This document shows, one piece after another, positions 15,722 to 24,242 of a stretch of DNA of 64,000 nucleotides. Both the position numbers and the translations under genes were made by a program. How positions within the stretch are numbered: the stretch's first letter is position 1; every line of letters begins with the position of its first letter. Where the stretch lies: NCBI GenBank assembly GCA_029202385.1, contig CP119314.1:5383001-5447000 (forward strand), given 5' to 3'. The stretch comes from Candidatus Sphingomonas phytovorans (GTDB lineage Bacteria; Pseudomonadota; Alphaproteobacteria; Sphingomonadales; Sphingomonadaceae). The notes beneath the pieces are model-generated. The model was given only the letters and a program-made list of their open reading frames with translations, was not told where the DNA came from and made no database searches.

Positions 15722-17779
15722 ATGAAGCGTCCCACGATCTTTCTCGCCGCCCTGCTTGCCACCACCGCCTGCACCCAGAGCGCGCCCGCGCCGGTCGCTG
15801 GAACGGCAATCGGCATCGATGTGGCCGGAGTCGACAAGGCGTTGAAGCCGGGCGACGATTTCGATGCTTATGCCAATGGCGTCTGGCGCGCGAAGACAGA
15901 GATCCCGGCCGACCGGTCGAGCACTGGCATCTTCCTTCAGGTGTTCAACGTTGCGGAAGGGCGCAACGCGCAACTGATCGCAGAGGCCGCCAAGGCGAAT
16001 GCCGCGGCCGGGACCGATCAGCGCAAGATCGCCGATTTCTACAATGCCTATCTTGATACCGCCGGCATCGAGAAGCGCGGCCTTGCCCCGATCAAGCCGG
16101 AGCTAGATGCGATCGCGGCGATCGCCGACAAGGCTGAACTGGCCCGGGCGCTGGGCGCCGATCTGCGCGCCGATGTCGATCCGCTCAACGCAACCAATTT
16201 CCGCACCGAGCATCTGTTCGGCCTGTTCGTTACCCAGGCGCTCGACAACCCGGGCCAGACGGTGCCCTATCTGCTGCAGGGCGGCATCGGCATGCCGGAG
16301 CGCGATTATTATGTGTCGGCCAAGCCGGAGATGGCGCAGCTCCGTACCGCCTATAAGGCGTATATCACGAAGGTCTTCGGCCTGGCCGGGATGAGCGATC
16401 CGACCGCCCGTGCCGATCGGGTGATGGCGCTGGAAACGAAGATCGCCAGTGCGCATGCGGGCTATGTCGATAGCCAGGATGTCCACAAGGCGAACAATGC
16501 ATGGAAGCAGGCTGATTTCGCGAAGAAGGCGCCGGGGATCGACTGGAACGCATTCTTCGCCGCCGCGGGCCTGTCCGGTCAGCAGGACTTCATCGTCTGG
16601 CATCCGGCCCCGACCACGAAGCTTTCCGCCCTGGTGGCAAGCGAACCGCTCGACGCGTGGCGGGACTGGCTTGCCTTTCATCATCTCAACACCGTCACGG
16701 CGGTGCTGCCCAAGGCGTTTGACGACGCCTCGTTCGATTTCTTCGGCAAGACCTTGAGCGGCACACAGCAGCCGCGCCCGCGCGACAAACGGGCGATCGC
16801 TGCCGTGAACAATAATCTGGGCGATGCGGTCGGCCAGATCTACGTCGCCAAATTCTTCCCGGCCTCGTCCAAAACCGACATCCAGGGCATGGTGAAGAAC
16901 ATCCTCGCCGCGTTCGACAAGCGTGTCGAGAACCTGACCTGGATGGCGCCCGCGACCAAGGCCGAGGCACGCAAGAAGATCCAGACGATGCGTGTCGGCG
17001 TCGGCTATCCCGATACGTGGCGCAATTACGGGTCGCTTGAGATCAAGGCTGACGATCCGCTGGGCAATCTCGAGCGCGCGCGGCTGGCTGAATACAGGCA
17101 TCAGCTTGCCAAGATCGGCAAGGCGCCGGACAAGGGCGAGTGGTGGATGACGCCGCAGACGGTCAACGCGGTCAACCTGCCGTTGCAGAATGCGCTCAAC
17201 TTCCCGGCGGCGATCCTCGAAGCGCCCTTCTATGATCCGAAGGCTGACGCGGCGGCGAATTATGGATCGATTGGCGCCACGATCGGCCATGAGATCAGCC
17301 ACAGCTTCGACAATACCGGCGCCGAGTTCGATTCGAGCGGCAAGCTCCGCAATTGGTGGACCCCTGCGGACTTCGCCCATTTCAAGCAGCAGAGCGCGAC
17401 CCTGGCGAAGCAATATGATGCCTATGAGCCGCTCCCCGGGCTTCACCTCAATGGCGAGCAGACGCTTGGCGAGAACATCGCCGACGTGGCTGGCCTGACG
17501 GCAGCCTACGAGGCATATCGCGCCTCGCTCGAGGGCAAGGAGGCACCGGTGATCGACGGCTTGACCGGCGATCAGCGCTTCCTGCTGGCCTTTGCGCAAA
17601 GCTGGCGCGAGAAGACCCGCGAGAAGGCGATGCGCCAGCAGGTCGCGACCGACGGGCACTCGCCGGGCAGGTTCCGTGCGCAGACGGTGCGCAACCTCGA
17701 TGCGTGGTACAAGGCGTTCGATGTGCAGCCTGGCCAGAAGCTGTACCTTGCGCCGGATGCCCGCGTGAGGGTCTGGTAA
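15722..17779 (+). CDS. M13 family metallopeptidase (neprilysin/PepO-like), lipoprotein
   Basis: A 685-residue zinc endopeptidase. The N-terminus MKRPTIFLAALLATTACTQS looks like a lipoprotein signal with Cys at about residue 17, placing it in the envelope. M13 motifs are complete: the zinc-binding HEISH in ATIGHEISHSFDNTGAEFD (about residue 523), ENIADVAGL about 60 residues later with the third zinc ligand, NAFYDP-like EAPFYDPKADAAANY, and the C-terminal CxxW-like region ending in a VRVW tail. Such enzymes cleave peptides in the periplasm or at the cell surface. An inverted repeat just upstream may regulate it. The GST gene follows after 20 bp. Confidence 0.93.
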   Translation: MKRPTIFLAALLATTACTQSAPAPVAGTAIGIDVAGVDKALKPGDDFDAYANGVWRAKTEIPADRSSTGIFLQVFNVAEGRNAQLIAEAAKANAAAGTDQRKIADFYNAYLDTAGIEKRGLAPIKPELDAIAAIADKAELARALGADLRADVDPLNATNFRTEHLFGLFVTQALDNPGQTVPYLLQGGIGMPERDYYVSAKPEMAQLRTAYKAYITKVFGLAGMSDPTARADRVMALETKIASAHAGYVDSQDVHKANNAWKQADFAKKAPGIDWNAFFAAAGLSGQQDFIVWHPAPTTKLSALVASEPLDAWRDWLAFHHLNTVTAVLPKAFDDASFDFFGKTLSGTQQPRPRDKRAIAAVNNNLGDAVGQIYVAKFFPASSKTDIQGMVKNILAAFDKRVENLTWMAPATKAEARKKIQTMRVGVGYPDTWRNYGSLEIKADDPLGNLERARLAEYRHQLAKIGKAPDKGEWWMTPQTVNAVNLPLQNALNFPAAILEAPFYDPKADAAANYGSIGATIGHEISHSFDNTGAEFDSSGKLRNWWTPADFAHFKQQSATLAKQYDAYEPLPGLHLNGEQTLGENIADVAGLTAAYEAYRASLEGKEAPVIDGLTGDQRFLLAFAQSWREKTREKAMRQQVATDGHSPGRFRAQTVRNLDAWYKAFDVQPGQKLYLAPDARVRVW

Positions 17780-17799
17780 GTAGAAGGGAAGGGCGGACC

Positions 17800-18429
17800 A
17801 TGCTGTTGATCGGACAATATGATTCGCCCTTCGTCCGGCGCGTCGCGGTGACGTTGAAGCTCTACGATCTGCCCTATCGCCACGCGCCGCTTTCGGCCTT
17901 CGGCGATGTGGAGGAGATTGCGCGCTATAATCCGCTGCGGCGCGTGCCGACCCTGGTGTTCGACGACGGTATCTCGCTGACGGACAGCAGCGCGATCGTC
18001 GACGCGATCGATGAGATGGTCGGTGTGGATCGGGCGTTCCTCTCGCGCCGCGGCGATGATCGCCGGGCGATGCTCCGTACCTGCGCCTTCGCGGCCGGGG
18101 TCGCGGAGAAGGCGGTCAGTCTTGTCTATGAGCGGGCCTTTCGCGATGGACTGAAGATGTGGGTCGAGCGCTGCCGTGCCCAGGTGATCGACACGCTCGA
18201 CCTGCTTGAGCGCGAGCGCGCCGCGGCAAAACGCGATTGGCTGTTGGGCGACACGATGAGCCACGCCGACGTGCTGCTCGCGACGATGCACCGGTTCGTC
18301 AGCGAGGCGCTGGCCGACCAGTTCGTCATGGACGGTTGGGTCGCGCTCGCGGACCACGCCGCGCGGTGCGAGGCGCTGCCCGAATTCGCCGATGCCTATC
18401 AGCTCTTCAGGCTGACGCTGCCCGACTAG
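17800..18429 (+). CDS. Glutathione S-transferase family protein
   Basis: A 209-residue protein with an N-terminal thioredoxin-like domain: MLLIGQYDSPFVRRVAVTLKLYDLPYRH, then NPLRRVPTLVFDDG with the cis-proline and TDSSAIVDAID, the glutathione gamma-glutamyl-binding SNAIL-type motif. The C-terminal half is all-helical with GDTMSHADVLLATMHRF, the conserved N-capping region of GST C-domains. Substrate unknown. It starts 20 bp after the M13 gene behind GAAGGGAAGGG and ends overlapping by a few bases the convergent halogenase-like gene. Confidence 0.9.
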   Translation: MLLIGQYDSPFVRRVAVTLKLYDLPYRHAPLSAFGDVEEIARYNPLRRVPTLVFDDGISLTDSSAIVDAIDEMVGVDRAFLSRRGDDRRAMLRTCAFAAGVAEKAVSLVYERAFRDGLKMWVERCRAQVIDTLDLLERERAAAKRDWLLGDTMSHADVLLATMHRFVSEALADQFVMDGWVALADHAARCEALPEFADAYQLFRLTLPD

Positions 18430-19970
18430 ATCGCCTGGAATCCGAACTGCCGGATCTTGTCCAGCAGGTCGCGGTTCCGCGGAAGCTGGCTCGTCATCCT
18501 GCCGGTGATCCGGGCATTTTCCTCGCGAAGCCGCGCCGCCATTCGTTCGGTGGTGGCGGTGTCGAGCGTGTCGACCTCCGTCCTGTAGCCCATGCCGTAC
18601 AGGACATATTGATAGCTTGCCGCAGGGAAGACCTCGTCGAGCCGGTCGAATTCCTCGAAGAACCAGGGCGGCTGGTATTTCCACAGGTGAAGCAGGTTCC
18701 GCAGTCGTTCCGGGATCGTCGCCGGATCGACATTGTCGATCCAGAACGCTGAATCGCGCCGCTTGGTCAGCACATAATGGAGCTTCAGAAAGTCGATGAT
18801 ACGCCCCCACCGATAGGAGGTCGTCTCGTTGAAGCGCCGCGCGACGATGTCCATCACCTCGCGATTGGCCGGCATCTGTTCGGCGATCAGCTTGGCCGAC
18901 AGCTCGATCAGCACGATCGCCGACGCCTCGAGCGGTTCGAGGAAGCCGGCGGCGAGCCCGACCGCGACGCAATTCCGCTTCCAGAAGGTCTCGCGATGGC
19001 CGCCGCGGATCGGGATCTTGCGGATCGACAATTTGTCGGCCGCCGGGCCGATATAGGCACGCAGCTCGCGTTCGGCGCTCTCGTCGTCGGTGTGGGAGGT
19101 CGAATAGACATAGCCGATGCCGCGGCGCGTCGGCAGGCCGATGTCCCAGATCCAGCCGGCCGATTGGGCGGTGGAAATGGTATGGGAGGCAAGCGCTTCC
19201 TCAGGCGTATCGAACGGCACCTGGACCGCCAGCGCGGCATCGCAGAACAGCACGTCCTTGCAGTCGCGGAACGGCACGCCGAGGGCCTTGCCCAGTAGCA
19301 GCGACGCGAAGCCGGTGCAGTCGACGAACAGGTCGCCGGCAATGTCGCCGGCCTGCTCGGTGGAGACGCTGACGATGTCGCCGTCCTCGGCCTGGTTGAC
19401 GCTCGTTACGTCGGCCAGCACGTGGCGCACGCCCAGCTTCGTCGTGCAATGCTTCTGCAGGAACGGGGCGAATTTCCCCGCATCAAGATGGTAGGCGTAG
19501 TTGGCGACCGCATCATATTCGGGCGTGGTGATCATCTTGGGCGCCAGCCCCGCGTCGCAGATCGCCCCCTGGGGGGATACCGCGTCGCAGAAGGACCGGC
19601 CCTGTTCGTCGTGAAGCCAGTGCGGCACCATGTTCAGCTCGCTGAATCCGTGCGGCAGCATCAGCGGATGATAATAGGCGTCGTCCTCCGCCCCCGTGGT
19701 CCATTTGGCGAATTTAGCGCCCTGTTTGAAGGCGGCGTCGCATTCGCGGAAGAAATCCGTCTCGGAGACACCCATCTTCTGGAGCGTCGTACGCAACGTC
19801 GGCCAGGTGCCTTCGCCCACGCCGATGATCTTCACATTGGGCGATTCGACCAGGGTTACGGTGAAGCCGCCCGCCATCCGGCCCTGGTGCCGCGCGGCGA
19901 TGACGCCGGCGGTAAGCCAGCCGGCAGTGCCGCCGCCGACGATGACGATATTGCGGACCGGACTGACCAT
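18426..19970 (-). CDS. Tryptophan halogenase-like flavoprotein (module 1)
   Basis: A 514-residue PF04820-type protein. It has the FAD dinucleotide motif [10 protein letters not shown] (residues 11-20), [10 protein letters not shown], and the conserved lysine of FKQG (about K82) that in PrnA/RebH forms or positions the halogenating species. The WxWxIP flavin-halogenase motif is altered to WIWDIGLP (W273, W275). The region that in PrnA is E-S-T-G at the chloride site reads E-A-S-A (348-351). Sequence style ([18 protein letters not shown]) matches the gene at 57894-59477, so both belong to one subfamily. It lies downstream of a TonB receptor gene on the same strand, with a terminator-like hairpin between. 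Halogenation is plausible but unproven; it could be another flavin oxygenase. Confidence 0.88.
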   Translation of the reverse strand: MVSPVRNIVIVGGGTAGWLTAGVIAARHQGRMAGGFTVTLVESPNVKIIGVGEGTWPTLRTTLQKMGVSETDFFRECDAAFKQGAKFAKWTTGAEDDAYYHPLMLPHGFSELNMVPHWLHDEQGRSFCDAVSPQGAICDAGLAPKMITTPEYDAVANYAYHLDAGKFAPFLQKHCTTKLGVRHVLADVTSVNQAEDGDIVSVSTEQAGDIAGDLFVDCTGFASLLLGKALGVPFRDCKDVLFCDAALAVQVPFDTPEEALASHTISTAQSAGWIWDIGLPTRRGIGYVYSTSHTDDESAERELRAYIGPAADKLSIRKIPIRGGHRETFWKRNCVAVGLAAGFLEPLEASAIVLIELSAKLIAEQMPANREVMDIVARRFNETTSYRWGRIIDFLKLHYVLTKRRDSAFWIDNVDPATIPERLRNLLHLWKYQPPWFFEEFDRLDEVFPAASYQYVLYGMGYRTEVDTLDTATTERMAARLREENARITGRMTSQLPRNRDLLDKIRQFGFQAI

Positions 19971-20015
19971 ATCGGGCGGCTACTCTATTCGGCGTGGTGG
20001 CGACGCTGCCTAGCA

Positions 20016-20054
20016 TGAAGGAAAGAGGGGCCGCCAACCATGGTCGGCGGCCCC
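20016..20054 (-). terminator. Terminator-like hairpin between the module 1 receptor and halogenase-like genes
   Basis: A 9-bp GC stem (GGGGCCGCC / GGCGGCCCC, 20027-20054) around a self-complementary ACCATGGT core is followed, on the minus strand, by CTCTTTCCTTC. It lies just after the receptor stop codon, so it may end or reduce transcription before the halogenase-like gene. Confidence 0.6.
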
Positions 20055-20070
20055 GGGGAATGTGGTCCCC

Positions 20071-22983
20071 TCAGTAGTGAAAACGCACACCAGCCGTGAT
20101 GCGTCGTCCGTAGCCGAACGCACTGAGCAGCTGATTCTTGTACCGGCCGCGGGTGCTGTACGTTTCGTTGGTCAGGTTCAGCGCTTCGCCGAAGATGGTG
20201 AACTGCTTCGTGATGTCATAGCTCGTGCTGAAGTCGATCTGCGTGCTCTGGTTCACGAAGGTCGGTTCGGCGCCGAACTTGCCGTTGTTCTGGGCCTGCC
20301 CGAACTGAAGCAGATAGTCGTCGCGCCAGTTGACGGCCATTCGGGCCTGGAAGCCGTTCTTGTCGTAGAAACCGACGAAGTTCGCCGAATTGGCAAGCCC
20401 GGTGACGGCGAAGCCGGTCTGGGTGAAGTCATCCGGGTTATAGGGCTTGTTGGTATTGACGAAGGTTCCGTTCGCCGAGAAGCCGAAGCCGCTGTTGCCG
20501 AAGACCTGCTGCCAGGCGATTTCGATACCGCGCACCGTCGCGTCAGGACCGTTCACCCGCGCCGATACCGAGAATTGCGCGGGCAGGCCGGTCGTCGGAT
20601 CGATGACGTTGTTGATCGGCTGGCGCGTCACGCCGGCAACGATGAAGTTGCTGACATTCTTCACGAACAGGTCGACGGCGAAGTATGAGTTGCGCTGGTA
20701 ATACCATTCCGCCGTCAGATCGAAGTTATCGGACAGATAGGGACGGAGGTTGGGATTGCCGCCGGTTGCGGTGAAGGCCCCGATGCGCTGGCCGCTGCCC
20801 ACGTTCAGGACGGGCGTCAGGAAGCTCAGATTGGGCCGCGTCAGCGTCCGGGACGCATCGAACCTGATGTCGAACTTGTCAGTGATGTTGAGCTTCATGT
20901 CGATGCTGGGCAGGAAGTAGGCGTAGCTGCTCTTCGTCGACACCGGCTGGCTGGGGGAGAATCCGACCGACAACAAGGTCGGGTCGCCGATGCCCTGAGT
21001 CAGCGTCAGGGGCACCTGACCGATGCCGTTCGACGTGATGTGCGTGACTTCTTCGCGTGCGCCTGCGTTGAAGTTGAACTTCATGCCGGCGATCTCGGTC
21101 TGGAAGCTCGCACGGACGAACGCCGCCCACGTCTTTTCGGTGATGACCTGCACGCTTGCGGGGTTCAGCTTGACGTCGAATGTGCCGGTGAAGTTCGGAC
21201 CGACCTGAGGGTCGAGATAGTTGAATCCCGGAATTCGTTTCGTCTGCGGGTTGCCGAGGCTGGTCAGGTACGCCTGATAGTCGGCTGCGCTGTATTTCAG
21301 CAGGGGCGAGGGCAGGTTGCCTGAATAGCCGGGCAGGAAGTTCGCCGTGCTGACCTGGCCCGTGAACAGGCTTGCCGGGAGCAGAACGCCCGTCGTGCCA
21401 CCCGAGGGCGGACCGTAACCCGCATAGGCCTGCCAGAAATTGTTGGCGAAGGTGTCGCTGGTCTGCAGCTTGAACTGGTCTTCGAGATATGACCCGCCGA
21501 ACTTGATCGAGAAATCGTCCTGCTTCCACTGGCCGGAAAGGCGCGCCTGCTTGATGACGTCGGTGTTCTTGTTGGCGGTGTTCACCGTCACGTGCGATCC
21601 GATGACCGACGTGTCGGCCCAGCGGGACTCGTCGCCGTTCACGCCATAGTTGTTGAGCGTCGGAATCTTGTTCTTGCTGTCGCCGTCGATGACGATGCCG
21701 AGCGACGGGCCGATGCCGAAGCCATAGCCAACGTCACCATTCTTGCTGTTGATGCGGCCGTCGGGGTTGCGCCAGCTCTTCGAATAGCTGCCGTCCGCCT
21801 CGACGCTGAAATTGTCGGAGACGTCCCATTTCACGTTCAGGCCGGTTTGGTTGGTCTGCAGGACGTTGCTGTTCGTCGTGGCATTGAAGTCGGTCTGGGT
21901 GCCGGCCTGGGTGAAATTGGTCGGCACGCCGTTGCCGTCCAGCACGACGTTGCGCAGGCTGCCCTGGTTGAACCAGATGCCGAACCCGAACGAATCCTGG
22001 TTGACCGTCTGGCGCGAGAAATTGTTGTCGAGGGTCACCATGACTGCGTCGGACGGGTGCCATTGCAGCGCGAGGCGCCCGTCGATCCGTTCGTCCTTGG
22101 TGTAGAGCTGGTTCAGGCCATATTGCTGCTCGAACGCGCCGCGGACGGTGGTCTGTTGAGAAGCGGGGGCGGCGGTATTGGTCGTCGGGCTGCAGGTCGC
22201 GGCCGTGCTTCCCGCCAGCTGGCAGGGCGCGAAATAGCCGAAGCCGAAACCGTTGATATAGGCCTGGTTCGTCTGGGTGTCGTGACGCGCATAGGCGACA
22301 TCGGCCAGGATGCCGAAGGTATCGTCGGCGAAGGTGTCGCTGAACAGGATTCCGCCGGTCGGAACGACCTTCTTGGCGTCTTCCTGCCAGGAGCCCGACA
22401 CGGTGGCGGCAAGCCGCATGCCGGGGTGATCGAACGGCTTGGGGAACAGGATGTTGACGGTCGCGCCGATCGAGTTGGCGCCGACGGTGACGTCAGGCGT
22501 CTTCATCACGTTCAACTGGCCGACGAAATCGGCGCCGACGGTGCTGAAGTCGACCGAACGGCCACCGGTCGCCGTCGATATGCGCCGACTGTCAAAAAGG
22601 GTTTCGTTGAAGTCGCCGCCGAAGCCGCGGACCGTGATGCCGGTCGCTTCGCCACGCGCGCCGTCGCGCTGGATCGACACGCCGGGCAGGCGCTGCAGCG
22701 AGGCCGCGACGTTCGAGTCCGGGAATTTGCCGATGTCTTCCGCCGAAATGGCATCCACGACACCGATCGAATCACGCTTGATGTCCAGGTTGCGCTGGAG
22801 CGATCCGCGGATGCCGGTAACGACGATGTCCTCTTCGGCTGTCGAGGGTGCAGCCTGCGCCGCGTCCTGTGCATGAGCCGGCGCAGCGATAATCGTCAAA
22901 CTCGAGGCGCCGATCAGGAGGAGGCTGCGCAGCCGCCGTCCCTCCGCGCGATTCGATTGTGTCCCCGCCCTGTTCATTTTCAT
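20071..22983 (-). CDS. TonB-dependent receptor (module 1)
   Basis: A 970-residue outer-membrane receptor of the TonB-Xanth-Caul type. It has a signal region (RRLRSLLLIGASSLTIIAAPAHAQ), a TonB-box-like EDIVVTGIRGSLQRNLDIKR, and a plug domain with VVDAISAEDIGKFPDSNVAASLQRLPGVSI and TVRGFGGDFNETLFDSRR. The C-terminus ends GYGRRITAGVRFHY with the terminal aromatic residue needed for barrel assembly. GGAGAGAG precedes the start. Substrate is unknown; related receptors take up sugars, polyphenols or peptides. It is divergent from the SapC/JmjC pair across a 532-bp gap, and the halogenase-like gene lies downstream. Confidence 0.93.
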   Translation of the reverse strand: MKMNRAGTQSNRAEGRRLRSLLLIGASSLTIIAAPAHAQDAAQAAPSTAEEDIVVTGIRGSLQRNLDIKRDSIGVVDAISAEDIGKFPDSNVAASLQRLPGVSIQRDGARGEATGITVRGFGGDFNETLFDSRRISTATGGRSVDFSTVGADFVGQLNVMKTPDVTVGANSIGATVNILFPKPFDHPGMRLAATVSGSWQEDAKKVVPTGGILFSDTFADDTFGILADVAYARHDTQTNQAYINGFGFGYFAPCQLAGSTAATCSPTTNTAAPASQQTTVRGAFEQQYGLNQLYTKDERIDGRLALQWHPSDAVMVTLDNNFSRQTVNQDSFGFGIWFNQGSLRNVVLDGNGVPTNFTQAGTQTDFNATTNSNVLQTNQTGLNVKWDVSDNFSVEADGSYSKSWRNPDGRINSKNGDVGYGFGIGPSLGIVIDGDSKNKIPTLNNYGVNGDESRWADTSVIGSHVTVNTANKNTDVIKQARLSGQWKQDDFSIKFGGSYLEDQFKLQTSDTFANNFWQAYAGYGPPSGGTTGVLLPASLFTGQVSTANFLPGYSGNLPSPLLKYSAADYQAYLTSLGNPQTKRIPGFNYLDPQVGPNFTGTFDVKLNPASVQVITEKTWAAFVRASFQTEIAGMKFNFNAGAREEVTHITSNGIGQVPLTLTQGIGDPTLLSVGFSPSQPVSTKSSYAYFLPSIDMKLNITDKFDIRFDASRTLTRPNLSFLTPVLNVGSGQRIGAFTATGGNPNLRPYLSDNFDLTAEWYYQRNSYFAVDLFVKNVSNFIVAGVTRQPINNVIDPTTGLPAQFSVSARVNGPDATVRGIEIAWQQVFGNSGFGFSANGTFVNTNKPYNPDDFTQTGFAVTGLANSANFVGFYDKNGFQARMAVNWRDDYLLQFGQAQNNGKFGAEPTFVNQSTQIDFSTSYDITKQFTIFGEALNLTNETYSTRGRYKNQLLSAFGYGRRITAGVRFHY

Positions 22984-23515
22984 TTGTCTCTCTCCGTGTC
23001 AGATCGCTTGTTCACCTGGCGCCGGCACGTCCGACCGATCGGCGCCGCCTTCTGAGGCGGTCAGCTCTGACCGCGCTCCCTGCCGCGCTGAATCGCACCC
23101 GATTCAACGTCGCATCGCTTTGGAATGACGGCTGGCGCCCCCAAACATCCTCCTCCCGGCGAGGTCGCGTCGTTGCGCGCCCCGCCAATCCCCATATCTT
23201 ATATGCGGCTCCGCATATTCTATATCATATATTGGTAGCGTGAACATTTTTGTTCGGCAAGCGTCATATTTGCCACATTTATGGTGCTAATCGTCCCGTG
23301 ATGGAGTATTTTAGATGCAGCGTGGAACTCCGACGCGGCGGGATTGAAGGTTTTGTGTGTGCGCTATCATGTAGCGTTGGCTTAGCGGACGGCGGTGGCT
23401 ATCATCGATCCGATGGTAGGATTCCCATGCTCGGCGCGTGGTGATCGTCTATCGCGGCAACACCATGCCAAGCCGGCGAGAGACCGGCGCGGCCGGGAAG
23501 GGACGGGGTGACTGG
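22984..23515. promoter_or_regulatory. Divergent promoter region between TonB receptor and SapC gene
   Basis: 532 bp without a credible protein gene. It must hold the promoters for both divergent units of module 1. An AT-rich patch (about 23195-23240) contains a perfect palindrome listed separately; CGCTA and TAGCG arms also occur around 23360. No further gene or RNA is recognised. Confidence 0.6.
23201..23218. promoter_or_regulatory. Perfect palindrome in the module 1 divergent promoter
   Basis: ATATGCGG and CCGCATAT are perfect 8-bp arms with a 2-bp centre, inside an AT-rich stretch between the receptor and SapC genes. The compact dyad suggests binding of a dimeric regulator. No regulator gene sits in module 1, so the protein must be encoded elsewhere. 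Confidence 0.55.
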
Positions 23516-24235
23516 ATGAGCAATGTCGTACCACTGGATACGGTCGCGCACCGAGACCTGCGCGTCGACGGCACGGCGTCGCGGCAGCTGGGAGACGGCG
23601 TCAAGCTGGTGTCAGTCGTGCTGCGCGAATTCGCCCTGCTCGCGCTCGACTATCCGATCCTGTTCGGCAAGCAATCCGATACCGGCGCCTTCTTCTGCGC
23701 GGCGATGCTCGGCTTCGATGAGGAGGAGAATCTGTTCCTCAGGCCGGGCGGGGGAATGGACGGCTATCGGCCGCTGAATATGGAACGGATCCCCTTCTTC
23801 GCGACTGAAACCGGCCTCGCGATCGATCTCGACAGCCCCAGAGTGGGAGGTCCCGGCGGGGAGCGGCTGTTCGACGACGCGGGAGAACCGTCGCCCTATC
23901 TGCAGCGTATCATTTCCATCTTTCGCGAACTGCGCCCCGGCATGGAAGAGACGCGCGCGTTCATCCGGACGATGCTCGACCTGAAGCTGGTCGAGCCAGT
24001 CGATATCTCGGTGAGCTTCGACGACGGCGTCCGGCGCAGCGTTGAGGGTGCCTACACCATCAATCGCGACGCGCTGGCTAACCTCGACGATGCGCGGGTG
24101 GTCGACCTGTTTCGGCGCGGTTATCTGCATGCGGCGTCGCTGATGATCGGGTCGCTGAACCAGGTCACCTCGCTGGCGCGTCGTCGCAACGAGCGGCTGA
24201 CCGCGCCGATCCCGGTCGGCGCCTTGCAGGGCTGA
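23516..24235 (+). CDS. SapC family protein (module 1)
   Basis: A 239-residue protein from ATG 23516, preceded by GGACGGGGTG. It matches the SapC family (PF07277) through VAHRDLRVDGTASRQLGDGV, LREFALLALDYPILFGK, MLGFDEEENLFL, and RLFDDAGEPSPYLQRI. These proteins carry no signal peptide or known catalytic motif, and their function is unknown. They recur beside TonB receptors and halogenase-like genes in Caulobacterales, Sphingomonadales and Xanthomonadales. It is followed after 7 bp by the JmjC-like cupin gene, clearly one operon. A paralogue lies at 57179-57892. Confidence 0.87.
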   Translation: MSNVVPLDTVAHRDLRVDGTASRQLGDGVKLVSVVLREFALLALDYPILFGKQSDTGAFFCAAMLGFDEEENLFLRPGGGMDGYRPLNMERIPFFATETGLAIDLDSPRVGGPGGERLFDDAGEPSPYLQRIISIFRELRPGMEETRAFIRTMLDLKLVEPVDISVSFDDGVRRSVEGAYTINRDALANLDDARVVDLFRRGYLHAASLMIGSLNQVTSLARRRNERLTAPIPVGALQG

Positions 24236-24242
24236 ATCCACC

